Source: Bacteroidales bacterium
GTDB taxonomy: Bacteria > Bacteroidota > Bacteroidia > Bacteroidales > VadinHA17
Direction of reading: 5' to 3'
NCBI GenBank assembly: GCA_021371855.1
Contig: JAJFVL010000055.1
Coordinates: 62,001-126,000 of the forward strand
Length of the DNA: 64,000 nucleotides
Part shown: positions 42,988 through 52,501 of the stretch, in pieces
Layout of the letters: every line of letters starts with the position of its first letter
Numbering within the stretch: the stretch's first letter is position 1
Notes under the pieces: model-generated
Told to the model about the DNA's origin: nothing
Databases searched by the model: none
What the model saw: only the letters and a program-made list of their open reading frames with translations
Position numbers and translations under genes: made by a program

Positions 42988-44880
42988 TTATTCGAGATAA
43001 GTGTAACCATACAGCCCAGACCGGTAGTTCGAAAGGAACTCTTTCCCTTCCTCAAGAGTGATAATCCCCGCCTTAACGGAAGTTGTAACCCATGTTTCAA
43101 CAGTTCGTACCATCTTTTTGGAATTGTATTGCACATAATCCAGTACCTCCGCAACTGTCTCTCCATCAATTACCTGGTCTATTTGATAACCATTTTTATC
43201 AACAGATACGTGTACTGCATTTGTATCTCCAAACAAGTTGTGAAGGTCCCCTAATATCTCCTGATATGCACCCACCAGGAACACACCAAGGTAATATGGA
43301 TCCTTCCCTTTCAAAGGATGAACCGGAAGATGATGAGATGAGTTGCGGGTCGAAATAAAGTTATCGATTTTACCGTCAGAATCACATGTCATATCCTGGA
43401 TGGTGGCATTGCGGATTGGTTCCTCATCAAGTCTGTGAATGGGCATTATCGGAAATATCTGATCTATTGCCCAGGCATCAGGAAGAGACTGAAAAAGTGA
43501 AAAATTACAGAAATATTTGTCAGATAATATCTTTGATATCTGGTACAGCTCATCGGGAACATGCTTTGTTACACTGGCCATTTGATAAACTTTTCGTGCA
43601 ATTGACCAGAACAGCCTTTCAATCTGAGCCCGTGTTTTTAAATCGATAAGACCAAATCCAAATCTGTCAAGAGCCTCTTCCCTTATCTGCTGGGAATCGT
43701 GCCAGGTTTCTAGCATATTTATCTGATTAAAGTTTTCCCATATGTTGTAAAGGTCTTTCACAAGTTCATGATCATTTTCATTAACATTTTCTTCGACCTC
43801 CCATGAAGGAGGTGTTGTGGTTTCAAGAACCTCAACTATCAGGACAGAATGATGGGCAGTAAGTGACCGGCCCGATTCGGTAATTATATTGGGATGCGGT
43901 ATATTGTTTTTATTGCTCGCATCAACAAATGTGCTGATAGAGTCATTTACGTACTCCTGAATGGAATAATTCATACTGCTTTCGCTTTTTGATGAACCTG
44001 ATCCATCGTAATCAACACCCAGTCCGCCTCCAATATCTACAAATTCCACATCAAAACCCAGCTTACGAAACTCAACATAAAACTGAGCAGCTTCCCGCAA
44101 AGCTATATTAATCTTCCGTATATTGGTAACCTGACTTCCGATATGAAAATGGACCAGTTTCAGACATCCTCCCATCTTGTTTTTCTCAATAAATTCTATT
44201 GCTTCAAGCAACTCGCTCGACGTCAAACCGAATTTACTTATATCGCCTCCCGAATCCTCCCATTTTCCACTTCCCACACTTGCCAGCTTTACTCTAATAC
44301 CAAGATTTGGTTTGACTTTTAAACGTTTTGCTATTGTTGCAATAAGCTTCAGTTCATTAAGTTTTTCGACAACAAGAAATATCCTTTTACCCATCTTCTG
44401 AGCCAATAGTGCAAGCTCAATGTAACTCTCATCTTTGTATCCGTTACAGATAATAAGTGAATCAGGATCAGTATTAATGGCAATTACGGCATGAAGCTCC
44501 GGTTTGGATCCGGCTTCAAGGCCAATATTGAATCTTTTTCCGTGACTTACTATCTCTTCGACCACAGGCCTCATCTGATTTACTTTGATCGGATATATAA
44601 TAAAGTTCTGAGCTTTATACTCATACTCTTCTGAAGCTGATTTAAAACAGTCCGACAGGCGGATGATCCGGTCATCCAATATGTCTGGGAACCTTACCAG
44701 CACCGGAAGGGAGACATCTGACAATATCAATTCATCAACAAGATCTTTCAGATCAACAGCTGCTGCCTCCTTTTGAGGAGTAACAATAACATTTCCCTTT
44801 TCGTTTATGGAAAAGTAATTAACACCCCAACCTTTAATGTTGTATAATTCAGCTGAATCTTCAACTCGCCATTTTCTCAT
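42988..44880 (-). CDS. speA: Biosynthetic arginine decarboxylase
   Basis: PLP-dependent decarboxylation of arginine to agmatine, first step of polyamine synthesis by the agmatine route. The 630 residues have the family plan: PLP lysine in FIIYPIKVNQMRP (Lys99), glycine-rich GGGLGVDYDGS, ESGRSLTAHHSVL, and the C-terminal catalytic Cys/Asp region in MTCDSDGKIDNF. The reading frame extends two codons further to a TTG, but the ATG at 44880 gives MRKWRVEDSAELYNI, the usual start in the phylum. No speB or agmatine deiminase gene is beside it. Confidence 0.95.
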   Translation of the reverse strand: MRKWRVEDSAELYNIKGWGVNYFSINEKGNVIVTPQKEAAAVDLKDLVDELILSDVSLPVLVRFPDILDDRIIRLSDCFKSASEEYEYKAQNFIIYPIKVNQMRPVVEEIVSHGKRFNIGLEAGSKPELHAVIAINTDPDSLIICNGYKDESYIELALLAQKMGKRIFLVVEKLNELKLIATIAKRLKVKPNLGIRVKLASVGSGKWEDSGGDISKFGLTSSELLEAIEFIEKNKMGGCLKLVHFHIGSQVTNIRKINIALREAAQFYVEFRKLGFDVEFVDIGGGLGVDYDGSGSSKSESSMNYSIQEYVNDSISTFVDASNKNNIPHPNIITESGRSLTAHHSVLIVEVLETTTPPSWEVEENVNENDHELVKDLYNIWENFNQINMLETWHDSQQIREEALDRFGFGLIDLKTRAQIERLFWSIARKVYQMASVTKHVPDELYQISKILSDKYFCNFSLFQSLPDAWAIDQIFPIMPIHRLDEEPIRNATIQDMTCDSDGKIDNFISTRNSSHHLPVHPLKGKDPYYLGVFLVGAYQEILGDLHNLFGDTNAVHVSVDKNGYQIDQVIDGETVAEVLDYVQYNSKKMVRTVETWVTTSVKAGIITLEEGKEFLSNYRSGLYGYTYLE

Positions 44881-45289
44881 GTTCAATTATTTTGCCTTGG
44901 TTAATCAGGCCGCAAAGGTCTGAAAAAAATGTGTTTTTTACAACGTTATTTAAATAACTTATTATCAGCTTTAAAAATGGATGAAATGATCTTTTTTTCT
45001 GTAATTTTAAGTATCAGAGATAATCTCTGTTTTTAATTTTCATCATGATATTCATAATATGCGGGAAAAAAATATTCAATTCATGAACAATTTTCATACT
45101 AAGGAAATTTCACATCATTTCCACAACAGCCCGGTTGTGGCTCAGACAGATAGACTGACTGTAATATTAAGATGAACTACTTTTCTCACATTTGGAAAAT
45201 CAATTAAATATCAGATTATTATAAAAAAATAACAGATATTCAAAATTAATTGCATATCTTGCGCCATTAATTTTTAAAAACAGAATAAA
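44881..45289. other. Intergenic region with hairpins upstream of the cold-shock gene
   Basis: No reading frame of note in these 409 bases. I see CAGAGA-TAA-TCTCTG followed by TTTTT (45015-45034), a compact plus-strand terminator-like hairpin with no gene before it; and two neighbouring inverted repeats, GGAAAT/ATTTCC (45103-45122) and CCACAAC/GTTGTGG (45121-45140), the latter a 7-bp stem with a 6-nt loop. A degenerate -7 element TATCTTG (45255-45261) is the likely csp promoter. Confidence 0.45.
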
Positions 45290-45481
45290 ATGAACAAAGG
45301 AACAGTAAAATTTTTTAATGTGTCAAAAGGATTCGGATTCATTAAAGATGCAGATTCGGATAATGAATATTTTGTACATGTATCAGGTCTGAAAGATCAG
45401 ATTAAAGAGAATGATGAAGTTACATTCGAACTTCAAGAAGGCAAAAAAGGAATTAATGCAGTAGATGTTAAACTAGCTTAG
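45290..45481 (+). CDS. Cold-shock domain protein (CspA family)
   Basis: RNA-chaperone OB-fold protein of 63 residues. MNKGTVKFFNVSKGFGFIKD contains RNP1 (KGFGFI) and YFVHVSGL contains RNP2, with FELQEGKKGINAVDVKLA closing the barrel. Length typical. Ends 28 bases before a strong terminator. Confidence 0.95.
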   Translation: MNKGTVKFFNVSKGFGFIKDADSDNEYFVHVSGLKDQIKENDEVTFELQEGKKGINAVDVKLA

Positions 45482-45509
45482 TCTATCCTTATACAAAGAT
45501 TTATTATTC

Positions 45510-45538
45510 AATCCCGGTCAAATGACCGGGATTTTTTG
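45510..45538 (+). terminator. Terminator of the cold-shock gene
   Basis: AATCCCGGTCA and TGACCGGGATT (45510-45520, 45523-45533) form an 11-bp inverted repeat around AA, followed by a T-run to 45538. Confidence 0.88.
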
Positions 45539-45716
45539 TTACCAGGCTCTTCACCCCTTAATATTCAATGAAAAAATACTCCCACTGACCACGATCACAG
45601 CAGTCACGCAGGAGTTTAAACAAGTTTTGAATTAAACTGTTCTCTTAGTATAAAACTGTTCTCAATGCTACACCCTGTTTTACTTATGGGTACTAAAACA
45701 TCTGGATTGTCAACGT

Positions 45717-45830
45717 TTATTGCTTGCTCTTTTCTTCTTTTTTAGCCTTTTTAGCAAGCCGTTTCTCTTTCAGACTCTTCGTGGGCTCTTTTTTGTTTTT
45801 GGTTTGTTCTTTAGCTTTTTCGTGTGACAT
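45717..45830 (-). CDS. 37-residue lysine-rich small protein
   Basis: Minus-strand frame from ATG (45830-45828) to TAA (45719-45717): MSHEKAKEQTKNKKEPTK then SLKEKRLAKKAKKEEKSKQ, 37 residues of which 16 are lysine. It begins Met-Ser-His and shows an alternating Lys/Glu pattern typical of a nucleic-acid-binding or ribosome-associated small protein; similar short basic proteins occur in Bacteroidota, but I cannot name a family. An exact -7 element (TATATTTG) lies 34 nt upstream, which supports expression. It is too short for ordinary gene callers. Confidence 0.6.
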   Translation of the reverse strand: MSHEKAKEQTKNKKEPTKSLKEKRLAKKAKKEEKSKQ

Positions 45831-45863
45831 GGCTATAATTATTTAGTTATTTTAAAGGTATTC

Positions 45864-45871
45864 CAAATATA
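45864..45871 (-). promoter_or_regulatory. -7 element upstream of the 37-residue protein
   Basis: TATATTTG on the minus strand, exact to TANNTTTG, 33 nt before the small gene's ATG; no TTTG at optimal -33 spacing. Confidence 0.45.
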
Positions 45872-46245
45872 TAAAAAATCATCCAAAACCTCATTACTAT
45901 AATAAGTTTTAGATATGTCGCTGCCGTTTATAACAATCCGCCGGCTTCCATATCTATCACATAAAGACGCAACTCTCATCACCCCGGAAAAAATTCGCAT
46001 ATTCACATGGGGAAGATTTTGAAAAATGATCTCCAGGTACTGCTTCAAAAGTTCTTTTTAACCGCAAAGGGTGAAAAATTTATTTTAGATTGTCATTATT
46101 TGGGGTTCTTAGCGGTAAATGGATTTTGACTTTTCTGACCACCATCTAGTCAATCCAATGCCAACTTAGAAATAATATCATCAATAGTTCAGACCTTCCC
46201 TAAAACTGATTATTTTTACGAAACAATCAGGTGATTTTATAGACT
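45872..46245. other. Gap with no supported gene
   Basis: These 374 bases separate the small basic gene from the glycosidase. A 69-codon minus-strand frame (45839-46048) opens with TTG, overlaps the small gene's promoter and matches no family. Nothing else is recognised. Confidence 0.35.
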
Positions 46246-48273
46246 ATGACTAAAAAACTTTCCAGAGCGCTTGTTCTATCGATATTATTAATTACCAATA
46301 TTCAAACCTCTCTGTATTGCCAACAGGCTGATTCAAAATCATTTAACATTAATTCAAGGCTTAGTTTTTATTCTTTTGAAAAGGATGGTGAATTTCTTCT
46401 TCAAGTTCCTTCGGAATTTTCGCAGCAAAGTTTATCAATCAATGTAGCAATTGGAAATACAGTTGTCGCATCACAGAATGGAAAACCGGGCAGGAATATT
46501 CTAAGGCTGCCATTCTCCATTAATCTTGCACCAGGTGTCTATAAAGCCGAAGCTAAAATAGTTACGACTGCCAGCTCTGGTGTTAAATACGAGGCCACAA
46601 CTGAACTGGTTGTTCTTTCATATAAACCAAATGAAGTAAAAACTGATAGATTAACCGGTGGATTGATTGTAAACAGGCGGCCATTTTTCCCGTTCGGTTT
46701 TTACTGTTACTCACCCGTTTCCACGTTACCTGAAGAAGAGGTTGTCAAAGGTTTTAATATGATATCCCCTTACCAGAAGATACTGCCCGAGACCCTTAAT
46801 GAAAGAAAAGATTATATGGATCGTTGCGCGAAGCTTGGTATGAAAGTTCATTACAACCTGCTTTCTGTTTCAGGAGGAGGTGGTGTCGGTTCAAAGATTG
46901 AAGGTCTCAGCGATCAGGAAAAAAGGGCCCGGCTTGTCGCTGAAATAAAAACTTTTCGTGACCACCCGGCACTATTAGCCTGGTATATTTCAGATGAACC
47001 AAATGCCTTCCACATACCACCGGAGAAACTGGAAGAAATATATCGTACTGTCAAAGAGAATGATCCATGGCATCCTGTTTCGATAGTTTTTACAGCACCT
47101 TTCCTTGACTCAAAAAAATATGTAAATGCCCTCGATATAGTTATGGCTGACCCCTACCCTATACCAGTTTATCCTGTCACCCGCGTGGAAGGTGTAACTA
47201 AACAGCTTACTGCGGAATTTAAATATAAAAAACCTGTATGGATGGTCATTCAATCGTTCGGAGGGGGTGAATGGTGGGGTCGTGAACCTACAATCCAGGA
47301 AATCAGATCGATGACATGGCAGGCAATAATCAAAGGCAGCAGTGCGATACAATACTTTGTGCGGCAGGGGCCTTCCTCCTTTCCAAAATCAACCGCAGCA
47401 TGGAACGAGTGTGGAAGAATGTCGATTGAAATTGCCGAACTGACACCGTGGCTCCTTTCTGATGAAGAGACTCTGCCTGTTGAATCATACTCAAAGAATG
47501 TCATTGTAACATCAAGACTTCACGACGGCCAGTTACTTGTAATGGCAGTCAATAAAGTTAATGAACCGGCAGGTGTAACTATTAAGATAAAAGGGGTAAG
47601 GAACGGTAATGCACAGATATTGTTCGAGAACCGTTCAGTTTCAGTATCAGGCGGATCAATAACAGATCACCTGGCTCCTTTCGGATCGCAGGTTTATCTT
47701 ATCGATTTAGATCAGAAGCAATCTTCAGCTGCAAAAAATTCAAATCTTATTAGAGATCCTGGATTTGAAGATACCTCAAGCCCGGGTGTGCCTGCAGCAT
47801 GTTATGCCCGTAACGGAGGCGGTAAAGGGGCAACATTCTTCCTTGATACACGGGAGCATTTTGAAGGAAACCATTCGTTAAGACTGGTCACTCCGAAAAA
47901 CGATAATAGTATAAAGCTGCGATTTTTCCCAATTTCGGTTATGAAGGGGCAGACTTATTTTATGTCCGTCTGGGCTAAAACTGATCCGGATCAGAGGTCT
48001 GCATACCAGGCTGCAGGAAACAATCCTCAATTTTTTGAGGTCTCCTTCGGGGAATTCGGAACGAAGCGTTTTAATCCCGGATGTGATTGGAAACAATTTG
48101 TGACATCTGTTACAATTCCATACGATAACGGCCAACCAGTTAAAACAAATATTATATTGCAAATGCCATCAGCAGGGGTCGCCTGGTTTGATATGTTGCA
48201 GGTTGTTGAAGCGATCGATATTAAGGAATGTATTAATCCGGAATTTACTGAAGAATGGAACGGAATAAAATAG
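46246..48273 (+). CDS. Secreted glycoside hydrolase-like protein with C-terminal carbohydrate-binding domain
   Basis: Exported protein of 675 residues. Signal peptide about 1-24; an N-terminal beta-sandwich (about 30-130); a TIM-barrel core (about 145-430) with GGLIVNRRPFFPFGFYCYS, WYISDEPNAFH holding an acid/base-type Glu at the end of strand 4 as in clan A glycosidases, and VWMVIQSFGGGEWWG; a small beta domain (about 430-490); and a CBM4/9-like jelly-roll (about 500-660, LIRDPGFEDTSSP, NHSLRLVTPKN). No assigned GH family could be recognised by eye. Followed 128 bases later by a GH127-like gene, so both may act on the same plant or host glycan. Confidence 0.7.
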   Translation: MTKKLSRALVLSILLITNIQTSLYCQQADSKSFNINSRLSFYSFEKDGEFLLQVPSEFSQQSLSINVAIGNTVVASQNGKPGRNILRLPFSINLAPGVYKAEAKIVTTASSGVKYEATTELVVLSYKPNEVKTDRLTGGLIVNRRPFFPFGFYCYSPVSTLPEEEVVKGFNMISPYQKILPETLNERKDYMDRCAKLGMKVHYNLLSVSGGGGVGSKIEGLSDQEKRARLVAEIKTFRDHPALLAWYISDEPNAFHIPPEKLEEIYRTVKENDPWHPVSIVFTAPFLDSKKYVNALDIVMADPYPIPVYPVTRVEGVTKQLTAEFKYKKPVWMVIQSFGGGEWWGREPTIQEIRSMTWQAIIKGSSAIQYFVRQGPSSFPKSTAAWNECGRMSIEIAELTPWLLSDEETLPVESYSKNVIVTSRLHDGQLLVMAVNKVNEPAGVTIKIKGVRNGNAQILFENRSVSVSGGSITDHLAPFGSQVYLIDLDQKQSSAAKNSNLIRDPGFEDTSSPGVPAACYARNGGGKGATFFLDTREHFEGNHSLRLVTPKNDNSIKLRFFPISVMKGQTYFMSVWAKTDPDQRSAYQAAGNNPQFFEVSFGEFGTKRFNPGCDWKQFVTSVTIPYDNGQPVKTNIILQMPSAGVAWFDMLQVVEAIDIKECINPEFTEEWNGIK

Positions 48274-48353
48274 TCTCTTTGTTATACAGATTAACAGAAG
48301 AGTCAAATTATCGTGTTCTCTGTTTTACTTGTATTGCTCTGTGATTTCTGTGT

Positions 48354-48379
48354 CTTCTCCGGATGTCTTATGTGTAACT
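48354..48379 (+). repeat. Degenerate repeat, left copy beside the GH127-like gene
   Basis: CTTCTCCGGAT (48354-48364) and TGTGTAACT (48371-48379) recur, inverted, at 50477-50513 on the far side of the GH127-like gene. It belongs to a CTGTG/TCTCTGTG-rich stretch that starts near 48310. Confidence 0.5.
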
Positions 48380-48401
48380 ATTTTTAAAAAATTTGCATAC
48401 A

Positions 48402-50459
48402 ATGAAAAAAAGTATCCTTGTAATTCTGACCACTTCAATTCTATTGGCAATAGGTTGTACAGAAAACAAAACGAGTATCAATTACAAAGGTAATCCAAAA
48501 CCCCTTAAGCAGAACGCCTATATCAAATTACCACTTGGATCCGTCAGACCGGATGGATGGCTGAAGTCACAGCTCGAAGCGCAGGCAGAAGGCCTCACCG
48601 GTAATATTGACAAATTCTGGCCCGACCTTGTCAACTCTTCATGGCATGGAGGCGATGGAGATGCATGGGAAAGAGGACCTTATTATCTGGATGGACTTGT
48701 ACCCCTGGCCTATCTTCTGAATGACACCCAACTGATTGAGAAAGTAAAAACATGGATTGAACCAATCCTTTCAAGCTGCAATGATACAGGATGGTATGGC
48801 CCTGCAAAGAACAAAGACAGATGGCCCCTTTCTGTTGCAAATAAAGCGCTAATGCAGTATTATGAAGCCACCGGAGATAAACGGGCAATTGATGTTCTCA
48901 CGAAATACTTCAGATATCTTCACGACACACCACCCGACTGGCCCGATAATGAATGGAGAGGTGTACGTGCTATGGAGAATGCAGTTACAGGGTACTGGTT
49001 ATTCAGGCAAATCGGAGAACCATGGATACTTGAGACTATTGAATCGATCCAAAAAAACAGTCCTGACTGGACGACTTATTATGAGAAGTTCCCTTGGGAT
49101 TCGGCTGCATCAGTTGGGAAAAAAATACCTGCCCAGCGCTCCGAATCATTATCCGGACATGTTGTAAATAATGCAATGGCGATTAAATATCCGGGATTAT
49201 GGTACCAGCAATCAATGGATGACAGATTTAAAAAGGCTGTTTTTTCAGGAATTGCAAAATATGATCTTAACCATGGTCAGGCCGGAGGAAGATTTTCCGG
49301 TGATGAGCATCTGTCAGGCAAAGGTCCAAACCAGGGGACTGAACTATGCTCTGTTGTTGAATATATGTTCTCACTTGAAGAACTGTATCCGATCTTTGGT
49401 GACAACAGGTTAGCCGACAGGCTTGAACTTCTTGCTTACAACGCTCTGCCAGGCACAACCACTCCTGATATGTGGTCACATCAGTATGATCAACAGTCTA
49501 ACCAGGTACTTGTTTCAGCGGCTAAAAGAGACTGGAGATCAAATGGCGATTTTTCAAACATATATGGCCTTATGCCAAATTTTGGATGCTGTCTTGCCAA
49601 TATGCATCAGGGCTGGCCAAAGTTTGTTGAGAGTATGTGGATGGCCACCAACGATAATGGCCTTGCTGTGGTGACATACGGGCCATCGGTTGTAAAAGCC
49701 AATGTAGGCAAAGGTAAAGAGGTAACAATATCAGAGGTTACTGACTACCCTTTCAGCGGATTTGTGGAATTTACAATCACTACAAATGAGCCGGTAAGGT
49801 TTCCTGTTTATCTGAGGATCCCTGGATGGGCAGATTCTGTAAAAATAAAATGCAATAAAATAACAAATTATGCCCGTACCGGTTCAGATTTCAGGATTGA
49901 CAACAGATGGAGGAACGGAGATCAGATTATCCTGGAAATGCCGATGGAGATACGAGTTGAGAAGAGATATAATAATTCTTCATCAATATTGCGCGGGCCT
50001 CTTTATTTTTCGTTACGGATTGACAAGGAGTATAAAAGCGTCAGGATAAATTACGATAACTATTCATATAAAGGAAGTGTGGATTGGGAGATTTCCCCGA
50101 AAAGTGCATGGAACTACGGATTAATGATTGACAAGGAGAATGTTAAAAGAGGTATAAAAATTACAGAGAACAAAGTCAGCAAGTATCCTTTTGCAGATAA
50201 AGGTGATATGATCTGGTCAGCAGATTCCTCAAAATATATTCCTTCGGCCCTTGATGCTCCTTTGATCATTACAGCCAGAGGAATGAAAATCCCTGAATGG
50301 ACCATGAAAAACAACTCAGCTGACATTCCTCCCAAAAGTCCTGTTAAACCTGAAGGAGTACCTGAAATAATTACACTTGTTCCGTACGGGTGTGCAAAAT
50401 TAAGAATAACTGAGTTTCCCGTTATGGATCTTATTATGATGGAGGATGTAATAAAATAA
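48402..50459 (+). CDS. GH127-like glycoside hydrolase (beta-L-arabinofuranosidase family, DUF1680)
   Basis: Lipoprotein of 685 residues; lipobox LLAIGC after a short hydrophobic helix. The (alpha/alpha)6 barrel (about 30-430) has the family pattern PLGSVRPDGWLKSQLE near the start, YYLDGLVPLAYLL, NKALMQYYEATGDKRA and FGCCLANMHQGWPKF, whose Cys-Cys pair matches the zinc-binding/nucleophile cysteines of GH127; beta-sandwich modules follow to the end. Such enzymes release L-arabinofuranose from plant glycans or glycoproteins. A TTG lies three codons earlier; the ATG at 48402 is chosen. Confidence 0.85.
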   Translation: MKKSILVILTTSILLAIGCTENKTSINYKGNPKPLKQNAYIKLPLGSVRPDGWLKSQLEAQAEGLTGNIDKFWPDLVNSSWHGGDGDAWERGPYYLDGLVPLAYLLNDTQLIEKVKTWIEPILSSCNDTGWYGPAKNKDRWPLSVANKALMQYYEATGDKRAIDVLTKYFRYLHDTPPDWPDNEWRGVRAMENAVTGYWLFRQIGEPWILETIESIQKNSPDWTTYYEKFPWDSAASVGKKIPAQRSESLSGHVVNNAMAIKYPGLWYQQSMDDRFKKAVFSGIAKYDLNHGQAGGRFSGDEHLSGKGPNQGTELCSVVEYMFSLEELYPIFGDNRLADRLELLAYNALPGTTTPDMWSHQYDQQSNQVLVSAAKRDWRSNGDFSNIYGLMPNFGCCLANMHQGWPKFVESMWMATNDNGLAVVTYGPSVVKANVGKGKEVTISEVTDYPFSGFVEFTITTNEPVRFPVYLRIPGWADSVKIKCNKITNYARTGSDFRIDNRWRNGDQIILEMPMEIRVEKRYNNSSSILRGPLYFSLRIDKEYKSVRINYDNYSYKGSVDWEISPKSAWNYGLMIDKENVKRGIKITENKVSKYPFADKGDMIWSADSSKYIPSALDAPLIITARGMKIPEWTMKNNSADIPPKSPVKPEGVPEIITLVPYGCAKLRITEFPVMDLIMMEDVIK

Positions 50460-50476
50460 AAGAAGAACTGTGACAG

Positions 50477-50513
50477 AGTTACACAAAGGATTCACAGAGT
50501 AAATCCGGAGAAG
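50477..50513 (-). repeat. Degenerate repeat, right copy beside the GH127-like gene
   Basis: AGTTACACA (50477-50485) and ATCCGGAGAAG (50503-50513) are the reverse complement of the left-copy motifs at 48354-48379; the spacing between motifs differs (17 versus 6 nt). The two copies are inverted around the GH127-like gene. Confidence 0.5.
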
Positions 50514-50642
50514 ATCCATATTAGCAGAAAAACTCACTACCTTTTACCCTCATTCACCCTAAATGGGAGTCATTTGAATAGTGCGATTTAAAGTCCTGTT
50601 TCGCTGGGTTGGGGTCGAAATTCCGGGTAACAAAAAACTTGT

Positions 50643-52433
50643 TCAGATATTTTTTGTTTTAACCTTTAGCCACTGTTTTTCATCTTCAGAAAGATACGGA
50701 CTTAGTTTTTCATAAACCGCTGAATGATAGGAATTGAGCCAGTCGATCTCTCTCTGATCAAGCAGAGTAATATCAATCAGGGATTTATCTATATAGCAAA
50801 GCGATACTGTATCAAACTTCAGAAACAGTCCAAACTCTGTCTCTTCATCTTCATAGCATATTACCAGGTTTTCGGTCCTTATGCCATATTCCCCCTCCCT
50901 GTATATTGCAGGTTCATCAGAAATGAGCATCCCTGGTTCTATAATTGTTTTTGAGTCTGTTCCTGTTCTGAAACTTATATTCTGGGGGCCTTCATGAACA
51001 TTCAGGCAAAAGCCCACTCCATGACCTGTACCGTGACCATAGTTAAGCCCGTTTTCCCAAAGCGCTTTTCGTCCAAGTATATCCAGCTGAAATCCTTTTG
51101 TCCCGCATGGAAACTTTGCCAGAGCAAGGTTAATGGTCCCTTTAAGTACCAGAGTAAAGTCTTTTTTTTGTCGCACTGAGGGTTTTCCGACAGCAATGGT
51201 CCTGGTAATGTCGGTAGTCCCATCAAGATACTGCCCACCCGAGTCGATCAGTAAAATCCCATCAGATTCTATGACAGAATCCGATTCAGGTGTTGCAGAA
51301 TAATGTGGTAAAGCACCATGTTCTTTGTATCCTGCAATAGTTGAAAAGCTGGGTCCGAGATAATTCTCCTGCTCTGCCCGGAATCTATTAAGCTTTTCGG
51401 CAAGTGAAAGCTCTGACATTCTTACCGAATTCTTATTCTGTTCAAACCAATAAAAGAACTTAGTAAGAGCCACACCGTCCTTCTCCATCACTCTGGTGAT
51501 GTTTGCAATTTCAATCTTATTTTTAACCGCCTTCAGTCTTGTTGGAATACTCACATCTTCAATAATTTGCATCCCTTGTGGAATAGAATTATACAAACTT
51601 GCAGAAGTTGTAGCAGGAGTAATCAGAATAACCGAATCTGAAGGCAAAGTGGTTAACATTCCTTCTATCTCTTCATAAGGAAGCATCACAATTCCAAGTT
51701 TGTCAAATTCTGCAGCAAGCTTAATTGGAATCTTGTTTTCTTCCGCGAATAAGAGTATCTGATCCTCATTGATTATAGCAAACGACATAAGCAATGGACT
51801 GTATTTGACGTCGTTCCCCCTTATATTAAGCAACCACATAATATCGTCGGGAGATGTCAGAAGATGATAATTGACTCCCATTCCTTTCATTTGTTCACGC
51901 ACCTCAGCCATCTTCACGGATCTTTCCTTTCCACAGAAGCTAATCAAGTGATCAAATGCGGGTGAGTCTGACATAGGCGGACGGTCAGTCCATAATTCTG
52001 AGATCAGATCACAGTTCAGATCGAACAAAACCTTTTTCTCTTCCAGATCTTTCCTGATTTTTCTTATCCGAGCAATTGAGAACGTTCTGCCGTCAATACC
52101 AATCCTGCATCCTGTCCTGATATTATCGTCCAGCCATTCGATATAATCTTTCTTACTGCCAATCGTTGGTTTCATCAGAATAAAGTCTGAGCCTGAAAGT
52201 TGATTTTCGGCCTGGATGAAATACCTCGAGTCGGTCCATAAACCGGCAAATGAATCCGTAACTACCACGGTTGCAGATGATCCTGTAAAACCGGTCAGCC
52301 AGGCAATTATGCGCCAGTGATCCGGAACATATTCTCCAAGATGGGGATCTGTCGAAGGAATGATGTAAGCATCAAGATTATTTTCCTTCATTGAAGCTCT
52401 CAGAAGAGTAAGCTTTTTAACAAACGGATTCAT
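50643..52433 (-). CDS. Xaa-Pro aminopeptidase, M24B family
   Basis: Metallopeptidase of 596 residues that removes N-terminal residues before proline. Two creatinase-type N-terminal domains (about 1-310) precede the pita-bread catalytic domain with metal ligands in LLIDSGGQYLDGTTDITRT, GHGTGHGVGFCLNVHEGP and EPAIYREGEYGIRTEN; a C-terminal extension follows. Length and plan match the long, animal XPNPEP1-like form common in Bacteroidota rather than the short E. coli PepP. No signal peptide, so cytoplasmic. Monocistronic. Confidence 0.93.
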   Translation of the reverse strand: MNPFVKKLTLLRASMKENNLDAYIIPSTDPHLGEYVPDHWRIIAWLTGFTGSSATVVVTDSFAGLWTDSRYFIQAENQLSGSDFILMKPTIGSKKDYIEWLDDNIRTGCRIGIDGRTFSIARIRKIRKDLEEKKVLFDLNCDLISELWTDRPPMSDSPAFDHLISFCGKERSVKMAEVREQMKGMGVNYHLLTSPDDIMWLLNIRGNDVKYSPLLMSFAIINEDQILLFAEENKIPIKLAAEFDKLGIVMLPYEEIEGMLTTLPSDSVILITPATTSASLYNSIPQGMQIIEDVSIPTRLKAVKNKIEIANITRVMEKDGVALTKFFYWFEQNKNSVRMSELSLAEKLNRFRAEQENYLGPSFSTIAGYKEHGALPHYSATPESDSVIESDGILLIDSGGQYLDGTTDITRTIAVGKPSVRQKKDFTLVLKGTINLALAKFPCGTKGFQLDILGRKALWENGLNYGHGTGHGVGFCLNVHEGPQNISFRTGTDSKTIIEPGMLISDEPAIYREGEYGIRTENLVICYEDEETEFGLFLKFDTVSLCYIDKSLIDITLLDQREIDWLNSYHSAVYEKLSPYLSEDEKQWLKVKTKNI

Positions 52434-52501
52434 ACGTAAATATTTTTATGTTACAGCTTAATATTTTAATGACAAAGGTAACCAAATTAAGACTATCAAT
52501 A

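Noticed and set aside
45839..46048. 69-codon minus-strand frame
   Set aside because: Starts with TTG, covers the promoter of the 37-residue gene and shows no recognisable domain.
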